Source: Prinia subflava (lineage: Eukaryota > Chordata > Aves > Passeriformes > Cisticolidae). From it: a stretch of DNA of 64,000 nucleotides. Positions within the stretch are counted from its first letter, which is position 1, and each line of letters starts with the position of its first letter. The notes beneath the pieces were generated by a model. It was not told where the DNA came from and searched no databases. It saw nothing but the letters and a program-made list of their open reading frames with translations. The position numbers and the translations under genes were made by a program. Positions 47,301 to 59,860 of this stretch are shown in pieces. The stretch covers positions 11,615,100-11,679,099 of the forward strand of contig NC_086258.1 in the NCBI RefSeq assembly GCF_021018805.1, written 5' to 3'.

Positions 47301-49800
47301 CACGCTGCCGCTGGCGAACACGGTGGGGGCTGCCCCGGCCCTGCACTGTCCGCGGCCGCTCGCTTTGCCAGGATCCCCATCCTGGGTGTCCGACCGGAGG
47401 GAGCGCCAAGGGGATCGTCCAGAGTCTTTCCGTGGCTGAACAGGAATTCCTCCCGGCCCGCTGCGCCCGCTGCCAGCAAGGCTGGCACGGACGGGGTCGT
47501 CTGGCCACTGGGAACTGGCTCTGGCTGCGTCTGCCCTGGCAGCAGCCGCCGCGCAGTCCGATGGCACCGCACGTGGGCTGGCACTACAGCGGTGCTCTGG
47601 GACCTCTGGGCAGCTTCACAGATCTCGGCACTCTCTGCCTGCTTTGAGGGGACCCACCAGCCTCTTGAAATCCCCACTGCCCCTCAGCGGGAGAGCATGT
47701 GTCCAAAGCAGTAGCAAGACCCCCTCACTTTCCCCCGTCGGGCTGGACCAGCCAGACCTCACTCCCTGCTGCTACCAAGGCGGGGGACACCACTCTGCAG
47801 CACCCAGCACCTCTCCTGGCATTTGCAGGGGATCAATAGGGCAGGTGCATTTAGGTGCCTCTTCCCCTCAGCCCCTGCCCACCTGTGTATGTGCTGTGCT
47901 CCACCTGTGCAATGCTGCTGCCTTCTCCCTCCCTCTGCCACGTGCACCCCCAGCCTTGGCTGCCCCAGGTGCCCTATCCTGAGCCCCCTCAGCTGCCCCA
48001 CTGGTGCCCGCTCTGCCCATACCCCTGCCTGTGGCTCTGTCCGTGGAGCCCCCTCCCTCAGTACCGCCTGTCACCCTCCCTTGCTGTCAGCCCCGCAGAT
48101 GAGTGGGCCATAAACAGTCCTTCATGAGACGTTTTTCACACACAGGGCCACATGTTAACAGTTTTTCTTTATTTACTGCCTCCATTTCCTCTTTGTTCCA
48201 GGAACTTGTCCTCCAACTTCAAGCTGCTCATGATTAGGCAAAAAGGCCTCTAATCTCCCCGATCTGATTTACCGTCACTGAGAGCAGACGCTTCCCGTTA
48301 CTGGCCCTGGACCTGGGAGCACGGACAGCTGAGCTGTGCCGGCTGCTGAGCCCAGCTGAGCCTCCCCAAAGCTGCCCCGCCACACACCGCCTTCCCGGCA
48401 GCTTCCTCTTCCAGTAAGTGCTGGGCAGTGCAGCCGGTCACGCCGCAGGTGAAGGGCTGGGGGAAGAGCAGCTGAGGGGCCTAGGCCAGGGATCCCCCCC
48501 TCCACCTGGGGCAGCTGCTGCAGGGCAGGGCAGGCTTTGGAGCCACTTTCTCTGCTTGGAAGGGCTGGATGGCTGGAGCATCCCTCAGCATGGCCTTCCC
48601 AGCCACTCACCCACCCACTCCCATGGCACCTGATGGGGTGGTTGATTGCCCTGATGTGCCCAAAGCTGAAGGGCAGCTCAGGGGTCTGCTGTGGGCAGCC
48701 CCCCAGCACAGTCAGGGTCCACAGCCGAGCAGGGGCAGCCACAACTCCTGCAGGACTGAGCAGTGTGGCTGGGTGTCTTCCGCAGAGCCCCTTGTCTTTC
48801 AGCCCTGTGCCTTTCCCTGAATTTCGGTCTGGGGCCTGCCTTGGGGGTCCCCCTTGCTACCGGCACCCACAGAGGGACCCCTGCGTGTGACCCAGCAGGG
48901 CCACGGTTCGGCTTGGTGGGGCCAGCGCTGGGACCGTGGCAGCGCTTGTGGCCTTACGTGGAGTGGCTGAACTGAGACCACCAGAGCTGGGCAGAGGGTG
49001 GGCAGTGCCAGCGTCTGCCCAGGGGCTTGGCTGGCAGCTGGGGACTAGCAGGGCTCACCCAGGACCACACTGCACTATAGGACTGCAGGCACCACCTGCC
49101 CACACCAGCTCCTGTGGCGGGCTAAGCCGGGCTCAGCTCCTGCTCCAGTCGTGCCTCCCCAGGGCTAAAATTAGCAGCTGAGGCCCGGCTGGGGAGCCGG
49201 GAGTGGAGCCCAGATCCCACCGCGGAGGATCGGGTTTCCCCCCTCCCTACCACAGGCCTGGCAACCACTGGGGCCGATTCCCGGAGCTGGCCCCCCCTGC
49301 TACCAGCCCCACTGGCAGCCCCATCCCAGGCCTGCCAGGCCCAGCCGCTTGATCTGCACGTCCCCAGGGCTGAGCCCTGGCGCATCCTGGCTGCAGGAGG
49401 CTCAGCAGGGTCTGTGGGATGGGGGGAGCACGGTGCTGTAGCTCCCGGGGCATCACTGGGCTGGGGCTGAGTGCTCTGCCCTGGGACAGGCTGGTAACGG
49501 GCTCTGCTCCCAGCCTCCTAAGCAGAGCCGGTGGCTGTGGCCATGGAGCTGTCAGTGGCCCAGGCAATGTCCTGGGGGTCTTGTGCTGAGAGCCAAGGGC
49601 TGACTCAGGAGCTGGCAGTGACCATAACATGCTCACCAAGAGCTCGGGGTGTTCTCCTGTCGGGCTGCCTTAGCCCTGTGGCCCCAGTGTCCATGCTGCC
49701 TGCGGTGCTCACCCTCGTCTGCCTTTGGGCTCTCCCCAAGGGGGTGGCACTGGTGCTGCCAGTTCTGGAGGGCCTCGGTCCTGCTGCCGTCCGTCACCCT
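47300..49800. other. Intergenic, nothing recognised
   Basis: This is non-coding sequence between THA1 and an unassigned CpG island. A short AT-rich patch with TTTATT on the plus strand at about 48169-48174 could be a minus-strand polyadenylation signal, but no upstream minus-strand gene is evident. I see no survivin (BIRC5) or TMEM235 exons, which occupy this interval in human. Confidence 0.45.
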
Positions 49801-50863
49801 CGAGGGACCAGAGCCACGGAGCCGAGCAGTTCCTCTGCCGAGAAGGGCAGGGTGATGCCCGGGAGCGCTGGCTCCAGGCTCAGCCGGGTCGGGTCGGGCC
49901 CGCCGCCGGTGACGTGTCCCGAGCTGCGGCACCGGCCGAGCTTCGGCCCGGGACCGAGCCCCGACGGGACAGTCCCGGGGCTGCCGGGGCCGTGCCCGGT
50001 GCGGGCTGTCCCGGGAGTCTCGGTGGGAGCCCCGCGCGGTCCCGGCCGGTGCCCCGTCCCCAGCCCGCCAGGCCGCGGGTGCCCCCCCTCGCCGGCAGCG
50101 ACTTTTCCAGTAAAACCGCCGCAGAGATCCCGGCTTCCCGACAGGCCCGGCCTCCGCGCCGGGGGGGCGCCGGCCGCCCTTAACCCTTCCCGGCCCGGCC
50201 GGCCGCGCGTTGCCCGCCCGACGGGCGTCTGCGAGCCCAGCCGGGTTCTGCCCGCCCGGCCCGGCTCGGCGGCTCCGGGGCCCGCCGGGACTCTGCCTGC
50301 CTGGCCCGGGGCGCCGATGGCCCCGCTCCCCGCGGTCCCGGAGGCGCCGGTGCGGGGCAGCCTGAGCCGCCGTGCCCCGGGACAGAGCTGGCCCCTCGTG
50401 GGCTCCGGCCGTGCCGGGAAGGGCCCCCCCAGCCCATCGTGCCCCCCATGCCGAGGGTTTCCCTTCTCAGTGTGCACCCGAACAGGGGCTGTTCTGCGGA
50501 GCAGGTGGAACATCCCGAGGGCCAAGGAGCCGCAGCACCGTCGGGGAAAAAGCCCCTCTGCACGGGGTACCCCAGTGCGGGCTGCCGGGGGCTGCGGTTA
50601 GGGATCTCCCGGGGGTCCCTGGGAGGGCCCTGGTCTGGGGGAGCTCTGGGGCACCCTGAGAGAGCGCTGGAGCCGGTCACGGCTAAAGGCTGGTGGCTCT
50701 GCCGGCTCCACGTCCCTGCTGCAGCGCTCCGTGGGAACGCTCTGGCCCGGTGGGCAGAGCCGGGGATGGCCAGGCACCGGGGGTCCGTGCCGAGAGCTGT
50801 GCCGGGCTGTTCCGCCGTGCCCTGCCCGCCACCAGCTGCTACACTGGCTGAGCCAGGGCTGAG
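49800..50863 (+). promoter_or_regulatory. Unassigned CpG island ending in a strong plus-strand donor
   Basis: A long, dense CpG stretch (about 49830-50460, weaker to 50760) is unrelated to any identified gene. It is followed by GGCTGAG|GTAAGTG, a near-perfect splice donor at 50863 on the plus strand. This pattern suggests a first exon of a non-coding RNA or of a gene whose coding exons I could not recognise. Long open frames inside it follow from CpG richness and look non-protein-like. Confidence 0.45.
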
Positions 50864-53800
50864 GTAAGTGCTCTAATTGTTTTCTCTGTGGCCCGAGATG
50901 AATAATTGAGAGGTCTTTGAGGAGAATTAATTAGCCCGTTTATTGGCAGTAAATGCTTTTCTCCAGATGATGAAATAGATCCTGAGCCACACGTGGGGCA
51001 GGCGGATGCAGGTCATTGGTGCTGCTCTGGAGCATGCTGGTGCCAGGTCCACAGGCCAGCCGTGCTGCTGTCCCGTGCCCACTGTGGACAGGCACACTGG
51101 CCCTGGCTCCCACGGCCTCCCACACCGTGCCCAGAGCTCACTGCACCACGGCCAGCACTTTGTGTGGGGAACCTGGCCTTGGTGGGAGCAGGGGGCACTG
51201 AGGGACAGGTAGGTTCTGCAGAAGAGTGGAAGCTCTCTGCCCCCATCATGCCCAGGTAGCTTCCTGCTTCCCCCCGACTCACATCTCATCCTGGGGGCTG
51301 CCTCCCTGTGCAGGCTCTCATATGTCCCTTTGTGTCTCCTCCTTGGTTCTCCTGAATGCCAGGGTGGTGCCAATTTGGGGCTTGTAGCCTGCACCTCCTC
51401 CTCACCTCCTCCTCTTCCTCCTTCTCCCCTGGTATGGGGTGAAGGGCCTTGCATGGCCAGAAATGCTTAAACAAGGATTTCCTTGTTGCTGCATGAGCTG
51501 TTTGCCTTCTCCCGGGCCAGCCGTTAATGAGGTTTGGCAGGAGGCACCGTCAGCCCCAGCCATTGGATTTCTATAAATCAGCCTGGAGCTCATGTGTGGG
51601 GCTGGATGGAGCTGCTCGATCTTGGTGCATGGGATTTCAGCTTGGGAGTCCTGGGAGCCCCTCTGGGAGTGGGACATCCAGGCATGGTGACGAGGGGCAG
51701 GGGCTGAGGGGGACAAGGAGGCTGCTTCCCACCAGGCAGGCCAGGGTGGCCACTCCATGCATTTCCAGGAATGGCATAAAGTGCAAAGCAAAAAATAAAG
51801 CAACTTCCTATGGCTGAGGTGCTTAGTCTTCATCTTTCCCACATTCCCACCTTTTTTGCCAAGACCCAGAGAGGCTGTTGGGTGCTCTGAATTTGGATGA
51901 TGCTCCTGCCGTACCTTGGGGTGGGGGGCTGTGGCCATGTGTCCCCAGGCAGCCTCAGGCATGCAAAGTGGGGCAGGCAAATCATCCAGGTCCCTGGGAA
52001 GCATTTGCTGCTTCCTCCTGCTGGGAAGCTATGCCACAGGGGCAGGGCTGGCTTGTGGGCCCTTTGTGCTGCCGCCGTGGTGGCAGAAGTGCTGGCTGTC
52101 ACTGGCACAGGGACACTTCCAGGGCTGCAGGTCCTGTGGCCTGTGGACTGCCGGGCTGCCCCGTCCCCTGGGGGACACGGGCCGTGCCCATCCAGGGATG
52201 CCTGAAGCGTAGCAGGGAGCAGCTTCCCATTGCAAAGGGTCTCCTGGGAATGGCTGCTCCTGGCAGCCCTGTGTCCAGGGAAGGAGATGCTGGGAAGGGG
52301 ACCCTTATCTCTGGTTTCCCACAGCCATCCACTCTGCTCTCCTCACCTGTGGGAGGGTTTGTTTGGGAGCCGGCACAGCCCTTCTGTGCTGAGCCAGGCT
52401 GAGAGGAGCCACAAGTCTCAAAGGTGATGTTTCATTTCCTGCTCTGAGTGTGCCTCCCCCTTATCCAAAACCACCTCTGCTCTCACTCAGTTCTCACAGA
52501 GTTTCTGCTGTGTGTGGAAACTGGGAGAATCCCCAGTCCCAGCATGGCTGCAGGGCTCCTTGGGGTCACCAGTCTGCTGGGAAAGCTCTGGCCCCCTTCT
52601 CACCTTCTCTCTAGTGGCCTGGCCCATGGTGGGGCAGCCCCTGGGCCAGTGGTGTCCCCCCACAGCAGGACAGCAGCAGGATGGTGGCAGTGGCAGCTGG
52701 CAGGGGTTTTCCAGGAGCTGCCCTTCCATCTGCAGCCTCATGCCTCCACCCTGCACTCCTCAGCCTGGGGAACTGAGTGGGGCTCAGTTATGGGGCTGGG
52801 ATGTGCCTGGTGGTGGCAGAGGGAAGATGCTCCATCGGAGCCCCACTGCAGCTGACACCCCCCGCTTGCCCCCTGTGTTTGCACCCGCTCGTGGGTGTGA
52901 GTGCAGCTGGAGGTGACCCTGCAGTGTGAGCCCGGGGGAGTCTTTGGCCCCGTGGGGACCCGCTGGTGACAGGGGCAGCTCTGTGAGCAGGCAGCTCCCC
53001 CACGCTGAGCCCGGCTGGTCCCTGCCCTGTTGCCTCTGTAGGCTGCAGGGCTGTGCCCTGGGCAGGGACCCTCTGTGCTGGACCCCCGTGCTCAGAGGTT
53101 GCTGCGGCTGCAAAGCTGAGACTGGAAAGAGCAACCCCGGCAAGAGGTTGTGCAAGAAGGGGGGACCCGGGAGGGCAGGGCCAGTGTTGAAATTCCATGC
53201 TCTTACAGAAAAGCCCCCGGGCAGAATTCCTGACAGGGGTGATTCATCTCCCACTGGAAGCGATGACTTTGCCTCTCCAGTAAACACTCCTCAGTTCAGC
53301 GGGGTGCCACTGCTAGGTTCTGCCACCCGCCTGGGGTGACAGGGCTGCCCTGGGCACCACAGGCAGCCCTGGGGGTGCTGTGGAGGGCCAGGAGGGCAGT
53401 GGGCAACTGGGGGCCAACTGCTGGGCAGCAGAGGGGTGGGCACCAGGGGCAAAACCTAATCCTTGGCTCCCTGCCCCAGCTGCCACCCAAACCCAGCGCA
53501 GGCCATTGCTGTTGCCAGGTGCTTTGGGGGCCCCATCTCCCACTGGTGAGGGCACACGGGACAGCCTTTTCCAGGAAGCACGCAAGGGGAGCCAGGCTGC
53601 GGAGTTCCCGACAGCAGCTCTGGTTTTAATAACAGCAAATCGATGTGCTTCCTCCTTGGCCCCCTCCAGTGGCTTCCCCATAAGGCAAAACAACCCATGT
53701 GAGAGCCCCAGCTCTCATGGTACATGGGGTTCTCAGCGCTGATGGCCCACGGCTGCCTGCCCTGTGGGCTGCAGCCTGTTCCAGCATGCTGCCTACACCC

Positions 53801-56800
53801 CAGCTCCACTATAGGGAGGGAAGGTTGGGGGTCCTCAGTGCCTCTCTCCACCTCTGCTGTGCCCACGTGCTACACAGGAGGTTGCTGCCTGCAGGGCTGC
53901 TCCATGGCTGGGCATTCCCAGCTGCTCCAGCGCCTTGCCTCCCCAGTCCAGCCCCGTGCTGTGATTCTGCCTCCTCCCCGTGGGTTTGCACAAACCTCGC
54001 GCTTGCTTTGTGCTTGTTTTGAGAACAGATTAGTCATGGCTCTGAGCTGGCTTCCAGCAAATGCACAACAGCACCATGGAAAAATGAGAACAGTGAAGTG
54101 ATGACTCAGCAGGGCTCCCACTCTGTCCCTGGGGTGCCAACTGTCCCTGCTCCTGACTGGCCCCGAGCACCAGTGAAGACCACCCGGGGATGCCACAGCT
54201 GAGCCAGGGTGGGTGGGCAATGACGGGAAAGAGCCAAGAGCAGCGCCTGCCTGGCTGCCTGGAAGCTGCAACAGTGCTGGCAGAGTGGGACGGCAGGTCC
54301 TTGGGGGTGACAGGCAGCCTCCCCCCCTCCCCTGTCCCCTCCTGCACCTGGTGGGTGAGGATTCCCCTCCAGCCTGCTGGCACCTTGCTGCCCCAAACCC
54401 CCACTGGGCGTGTGGCTGGAACATCCTGCTGCTGGCAGCTCCAGCTCAGTGCCCAGCAGGCCTGGTGGGTTCCAGGGATGCCACAATGATGGGTGGCTGC
54501 TAGAATCCTGCCAGGACCTGTGCGGGCTGGGGATGCCCAGCTGTGTGGGCGCAGCAGTCAACCCCGGACAGCGGGGCCCTCCCGGCCGCCACCTGTGCAC
54601 CAGTGACGGGAACTCCCGGGGCAGGTCCTTACCGTACCTCACACCTTGCTCCGCAGCCCTTCCCTGCCTGCCTTGGCTGGCTGCCCGGCAGCACAGCGTG
54701 TTGCCAAGCCTCATTGCCAGGTGGCTTATCGTGATCCCATGGCGCTGGACACCAACTGGTGTCGGCTGCCAAGGATGAACAATGTAATTACTGGAATTAC
54801 AGTAAAGCGCTCCCATTCCCACTCATTAAATGCTGAGACAGGGCACCTGGGTCCTTCTAGGGAGCATCTCCAGCTGTGCCCTATGCCAGCCACACACCCC
54901 ATCACCGCCCAAGTGGCGCCACTGGCACCCATCACCCCTCGCCCCGCTGGTGTGGCTGGAGCTGCTCTCTGCTGATGGCCACCAGAGCCACGGGATGGGC
55001 AGAGCCCACCAGGATGGTGGGGACCTTCAGGACCCCCAGCACTGTGCACTGGTGAGGAGGGAGCGGGCAAGGAGGGCAGGGCTGGACTGCAGACACAGGG
55101 TCCCACATCCGAGAGCTTCATCCCCAGCCACACGTGTGGCTCTGCCACTGCTGGCTCCTGTGCCGCGGGCGAGGCCAGGACTGATGTGAGGCCAAGGGAT
55201 GCTCCAGGGCTAGGGTTTGGCACCTGCCCATGGCTGCTCTCCCAGGGTCATCTGAGGACTCTGCACTGTGCTGGGCAAGCACACCCCAGGCAGCTGGCAG
55301 CTCGCTGCTGGAGCAGCCAGAGGGACCTCCCGTGCTGTGCCATGTGCCCAAGAGTGACCACAGCCATCACCGGCACATCCCTGCTCCCTGTGAGTGCAGG
55401 TGCAAGAGCAGCATAGCCCTGGGCCAGGGAGCACAGAGCTGGGGCCGGGGGGGCCGGGGCAGAGCAGCTCACGTAGCTGCTGATGGAAGGAGTGAGGAAT
55501 CCACAGCTGTTGCCTCCCTGGAGCTGGCTGCGGGTCTGGCTGGGGAAGCGGCAACAAAGTAGGGTTTCCATGGGGATGTACACAGCCTGCTGGGCTCAGC
55601 TGCATCCCAAAATACTTCCTGGCCTGGGCATAGGGTCCTGTTGCCACCCCCTGCTCCCTGCCTGCTAACAGCCCTGCCTGGACAGGGAGAGTCAGGGCCA
55701 AGCCAGCCCCCAGGCTCTGCGCCAGGTCACTGGCAGCTGAGCTGCTACCAGGACAGGGACTCTGAGCAGTACCTTGTGTGGAGAGGCACAGGATGAGGAG
55801 CAGTTGTGGAACTGAGGGGCTCTGGGGACATAGAGCTGGAGGCCTGCTCCTCCTCCAGCCCAAGCAGCTGTCTCTTGACCTGGGCCTGCAGCTGGGACCA
55901 CCACTGCCAGCCCTGGGCTCTGCCACAGAGCTCGTGCTTGTGCTTCCTGGCAGCTCACTGGGAGCAGATGTCCCAGTCCCTGTTCCCAAGTGTCCCCATG
56001 GCCCTGGCCTGCAGAGGAATTGCCACGTAAGGAGCAGGTGGTGCCATTTACAGTAAGTCCCCAGCTGCTGCACAGCCCTTTCCTGCATTCTACTGGGAAA
56101 TGTAGTGGTAGATGTGGGAATGTCCTGGCGCTGCAGAGCCAAGCAGGAAGGAGTGCGTGAGGGGAGTGCCGCGAGGTCGGGGTGTTCACGGCAGGCTCCC
56201 TGCCTGGCTCTGCCTCCCAGGGCCCTCCCTGCTGGGTCCACTGCTGCCTTCCCTGGGGTCCCGGTGTGGAGCTGGGGAGCCTTCACGGGTCTGTTCTGCT
56301 TCCCTGTGACCAGTTAGAGTTTCTGCATGGTTGGTGTAGCCACAACAGAGCTGCGGTGCTGACCGAGCCCTGTGCTGTGCCGGGGCTCACTGCCCGCAGC
56401 AATCTCCGGCTGCGGTGGTTTCCTGTTTTGGCTCTGCAGAGGCTGGTACACACCAGAGCAGGTTTCCTGCACCCTGACCCCACAGGGTTCAGGTTCACCA
56501 TCCCAGCGGACACTTCCTTCTTGTGCCAGTAATGAGCCAGCAGCGTGATGGGAAGTGTTGGTGGCTACCCTGCACCCCATGTGAAGGCCAGGCTGAGGCA
56601 GGACCGGGGCTTGCAGGGGCTGTGGAGCAGCAGCCTCTCCTTGCCTGACCACCCCTCTGTGCCCCAGCACCTTGCTGAGCTCTCATTGGGCCTGGTGCTC
56701 TCGCCCTGCTCTGCATGGCCACCATCACTCCATGGAGGAACTGATGGCACCGGGGGCCAGCTGTGCCGGGTTCTGCTGGTGCTGCTTGGTGCCCAGCCCC

Positions 56801-58745
56801 AGGAGATCTGGGGTGTGGAGAGCTGCAGGACCCCAAAGTCCCAGCCCTGCTTCTGCAGCCCTGTGCAAATTCCTGTCTGGCTCCTGGCACCATCACAGGG
56901 TGACAGGGTCTGATCACCCTGATAACATCTTCCCCATCCAGGAGCCCTCCCAGGGGAGCTCAGCTGTCCCAGCCCTGGTGAAGGGCAGAGGGGAACTGGC
57001 TGTGGGACATGCTTGATAGGGTGCTTACGAAACGCAGGGCCAAGTCCGCTCAGCTGCTCTGGAGCAGAGAGAGGTTTGTGAAACCTTCAGCAGGGATTTG
57101 CCCACCGGCCGCAGCGTCACTGCTGCCGCGAGCTTGGCTTTATTCCAAGAAACCCGTAGGGCTGGCGGAGCTTCCCGGATTCTTGATTCAGCTGCGGGTT
57201 GCAGCACCGCAAGGGAAGAGGCCCTCGGTTGGCAATGCCAGAGCTCTTCTGGGAAGTGGAGAAGCTGGGGCTGTTCCCAAGGAGATGGGAAGGCTGGGGT
57301 CTGCCTGGGGGGACTTGGGCAGGGTCACTGTGGGCAGCCTGGCTGCTGTCCCTGGGGGCAGCTTCCCACTCTGCCCCACCATGGGGTGCTGTGAACCCCT
57401 TGTTCTACCAGGAGGGCTGGGTGTGCTCATAAACCCCCAGGGCCCTGTTTTTCATCCCCTGATTTTCTTCATCCTGCCTGGGAGAGTGGTGATGCTTCTG
57501 CCAGCTGGGGGCTGCTGTGCCTGCAGCACTGCTCCCACCCCATCACTGGCATGGGGCTGGGAGTCACTGAAGCTGCTGGGAGCCCTAAACTCAGGGATGT
57601 GCCTCGGAGCTGCTGCGAGCCCTAAACTCAGGGATGTGCCTCGGCAGGGCCTGGCAGGCGGCCACCCGTGCGCGTGGACATTCCTTGCATAGCTGTTGCA
57701 GTGCCTGGGCAGGCCATGGCACTTCCTGGCAGCACGCGTGCCACAGCCCCATGTAGTGGCCCCAAAATAGTCACTGGGACTGTGCCATGCCCACAGCCTG
57801 GACCGGCACACTCACCATCCCTCAGGTCCGGGCTGATTCCTAAGGAAATCCTTTCCCAGCAGCAGGGGTTCCCCGGGGGGGCGGGAGCACTGCTCACGAT
57901 GCCAGGCATAGTGCCTACTGTGTGGAGATGCAGACTGGGGCCTGGGCACAAAGCACCTGGGCACAGCCTGCTCCTCACAGACAGGGCTCTGGGGGAGTTC
58001 TGGGGGGCTGACGTGCTCCCAGGGGATCACCCACATCCCTGGATTCAGCTCTTCAGCCAGGCACTGCACTGCACACCAGCCAGGCGAAGCTGCAGGTTTG
58101 TTCCCACACCTAGTTCATGCCCCTAGCAGCAGGGGTCAGGGGCTTCTCAGGGCAAGGACATCCCTAGGAGAATTGAATCCTCTCCCTCAGGCATCTGTGC
58201 CTGGCTGGGTTCTGCACAGGACAGAGCTTTTCTCTCTGTGCTGGGGGGATGAGCAGTATCTTGACACCCCCTGTCCCAAGACCACTACACTCCCAGAGGG
58301 AGCACCTGCAGACCCTTTCCTACCCATGCCTCTCAGTGCCCTGTTCCTGCATGTGCCAAAACAGGGCCGGGGGAAGGCAGGACTCGCTCGGCCCTTCACG
58401 AGCGCTGCACTGGGGCTGTGCCACCGGCCAGCCTTGGCCACCAGCTCGGCCCCTCCTGTGCCCAGGGCCGTTTCTGCTGTCCTGTGGTTGCACCACGTGT
58501 GCAAGCCAGGAGCAGATCCCATCCTCGTGGTTTGGCTGGCGGGACGTCGCGGGGCTCAGACATACCTGAGTGCTGGGCAGAGCTTACGCACGCCGGGCTG
58601 AGTCACCGCGGCGGGATCACCCGGCACGGCCGGCGGCTCCAGGAAACGCTGCTTACGTGGTGTAAACACATCCCAGCATTGTGCCGCAGCCAAGCGGCCT
58701 CAGGGGTGCAAGAGAGAAATCAAACCAGATCTGATGTTTTTCATT
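50864..58745. other. Intergenic region 5' of unassigned island to SOCS3 3' end
   Basis: Nearly 8 kb lack a recognised coding exon. Two AT-rich islands in the GC-rich background carry homeodomain-like cores (50873-50990 and 54770-54840). A 37-base tandem duplication lies at 57571-57644. I find no known transposon family in the stretch. Confidence 0.45.
57571..57644 (+). repeat. 37-bp tandem duplication
   Basis: Two adjacent 37-base copies beginning AGCTGCTG and ending TGCCTCGG differ by a single base (G versus C at position 9). The near-identity indicates a recent event. Confidence 0.9.
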
Positions 58746-58759
58746 AAAAAATAGCGCTC

Positions 58760-58765
58760 TTTATT
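58760..58765 (-). terminator. SOCS3: SOCS3 polyadenylation signal AATAAA
   Basis: AATAAA on the minus strand lies about 1.1 kb after the SOCS3 stop codon. The adjacent UTR (58770-58830) is AU-rich, with ATTTATATTTATA-type sequence expected of an unstable, inducible mRNA. Confidence 0.75.
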
Positions 58766-58769
58766 ATAA

Positions 58770-58980
58770 ATTATGGAAACATTTTCTTTCTGAATATAAA
58801 TATAAATATGTGCAAAGTTTCATCTGAGTTTGGTTTTGGTTGAATTTTCAAGCATTGTTTTGCTCAGCCCTCAAGGCTGGAGGTGAAGATGGAATCTTTA
58901 TAAAAGACAGTGATTCACTTGGCCTGTAAACATCCCTTTGGTTAAAAAAATAAGAATAAAAATTAAAAAAAGCCAGAAAA
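58770..58980 (-). promoter_or_regulatory. SOCS3: SOCS3 AU-rich 3' UTR segment
   Basis: This strongly AT-rich block, unlike the surrounding 65-70 percent GC, lies at the end of the SOCS3 3' UTR. It includes TATTTATATTTATA on the transcript strand. AU-rich elements controlling SOCS3 mRNA decay are established in mammals; the equivalence here is inferred. Confidence 0.6.
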
Positions 58981-59860
58981 CCCAACCACTTCTCTGGGTG
59001 GACGCAGAAAAGCACTCACGAGATGACACGCTCCAGGGGATTGTCCTGCTGCGTTCCTGCAGGAATTGGTGCCCTACAGAGCCGGGGTCTGTGGGAGTGG
59101 CTGGGCAGAGGTGGGGTGTGACTGCAGGGAGCAGGGGCCCAGCGTGCTGGGGGTGGTCCTTGCAGATACGGTCGTGTGGGACTCAGCAGCATCGGGACGC
59201 GACGCTTCCCTCCGGCTCCACAGCACATCAGCAGGACCGTCATTGCGCAGCGTCACCAACTGAGGTGCACTAACCCAGACCGCGGGGCGGGGAGGATATT
59301 AAGGCTTAGTCCCCTAGAAAATGGTAACGCAGGGCAAAGGCATTGACCTCCTAGTCTGGGGCTTGGTGTGAAAGGAGTTTTCACCCACAAGGAGGCAGCA
59401 AGAGGTACAGTATGGGCAAAAAACACCTTCCCCTTAAAACTGAGGAAAAGTGATCAGGCACTCCTGGGCTCCAGTGCTTTCCATTTCTGAGGGTGGAAGG
59501 GGCTCTTCCCAGGATGGGGCTGGCGGGGCGTGCACTCGCCTGTGCTGTGGGAGCTGTCCTGGCTGCCCAAGCCCACAGGGGCTTTGCCAGTGGGTTCACT
59601 GTAACATCCACAGTCTGGTCAGAGCCCTCTCCTTCCCTGTCGAGAGGAGGTGTCACGCTTGCTTGAGGAGTCCCCCCAGCACCAAGGGTGCCCAGCTATG
59701 CTGGCCAGAACCCTGGGCCCATGGCAGCTCACCCCAGTTCCCCCTCTCTCCTTCCCAGATGGAGAGGCTCGGCATGCCCTGCCAGCTCCTGTGCCAGTGG
59801 GGCATTGTGCCTGTCCCCTGTTCTTGTGCTTGTAGCATGTGACCTTGCTCCACTGGCTCC

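Noticed and set aside
46317..47714. Plus-strand open frame of 465 codons antisense to THA1 exons 1-4
   Set aside because: It is the complement of a real, homologous spliced gene; composition is Arg/Pro/Ala-rich and no domain is recognisable.
49531..50601. Plus-strand open frame of 356 codons in the orphan CpG island
   Set aside because: Low-complexity Pro/Arg/Gly translation with no similarity to BIRC5, TMEM235 or any family I know; kept only as a CpG island.
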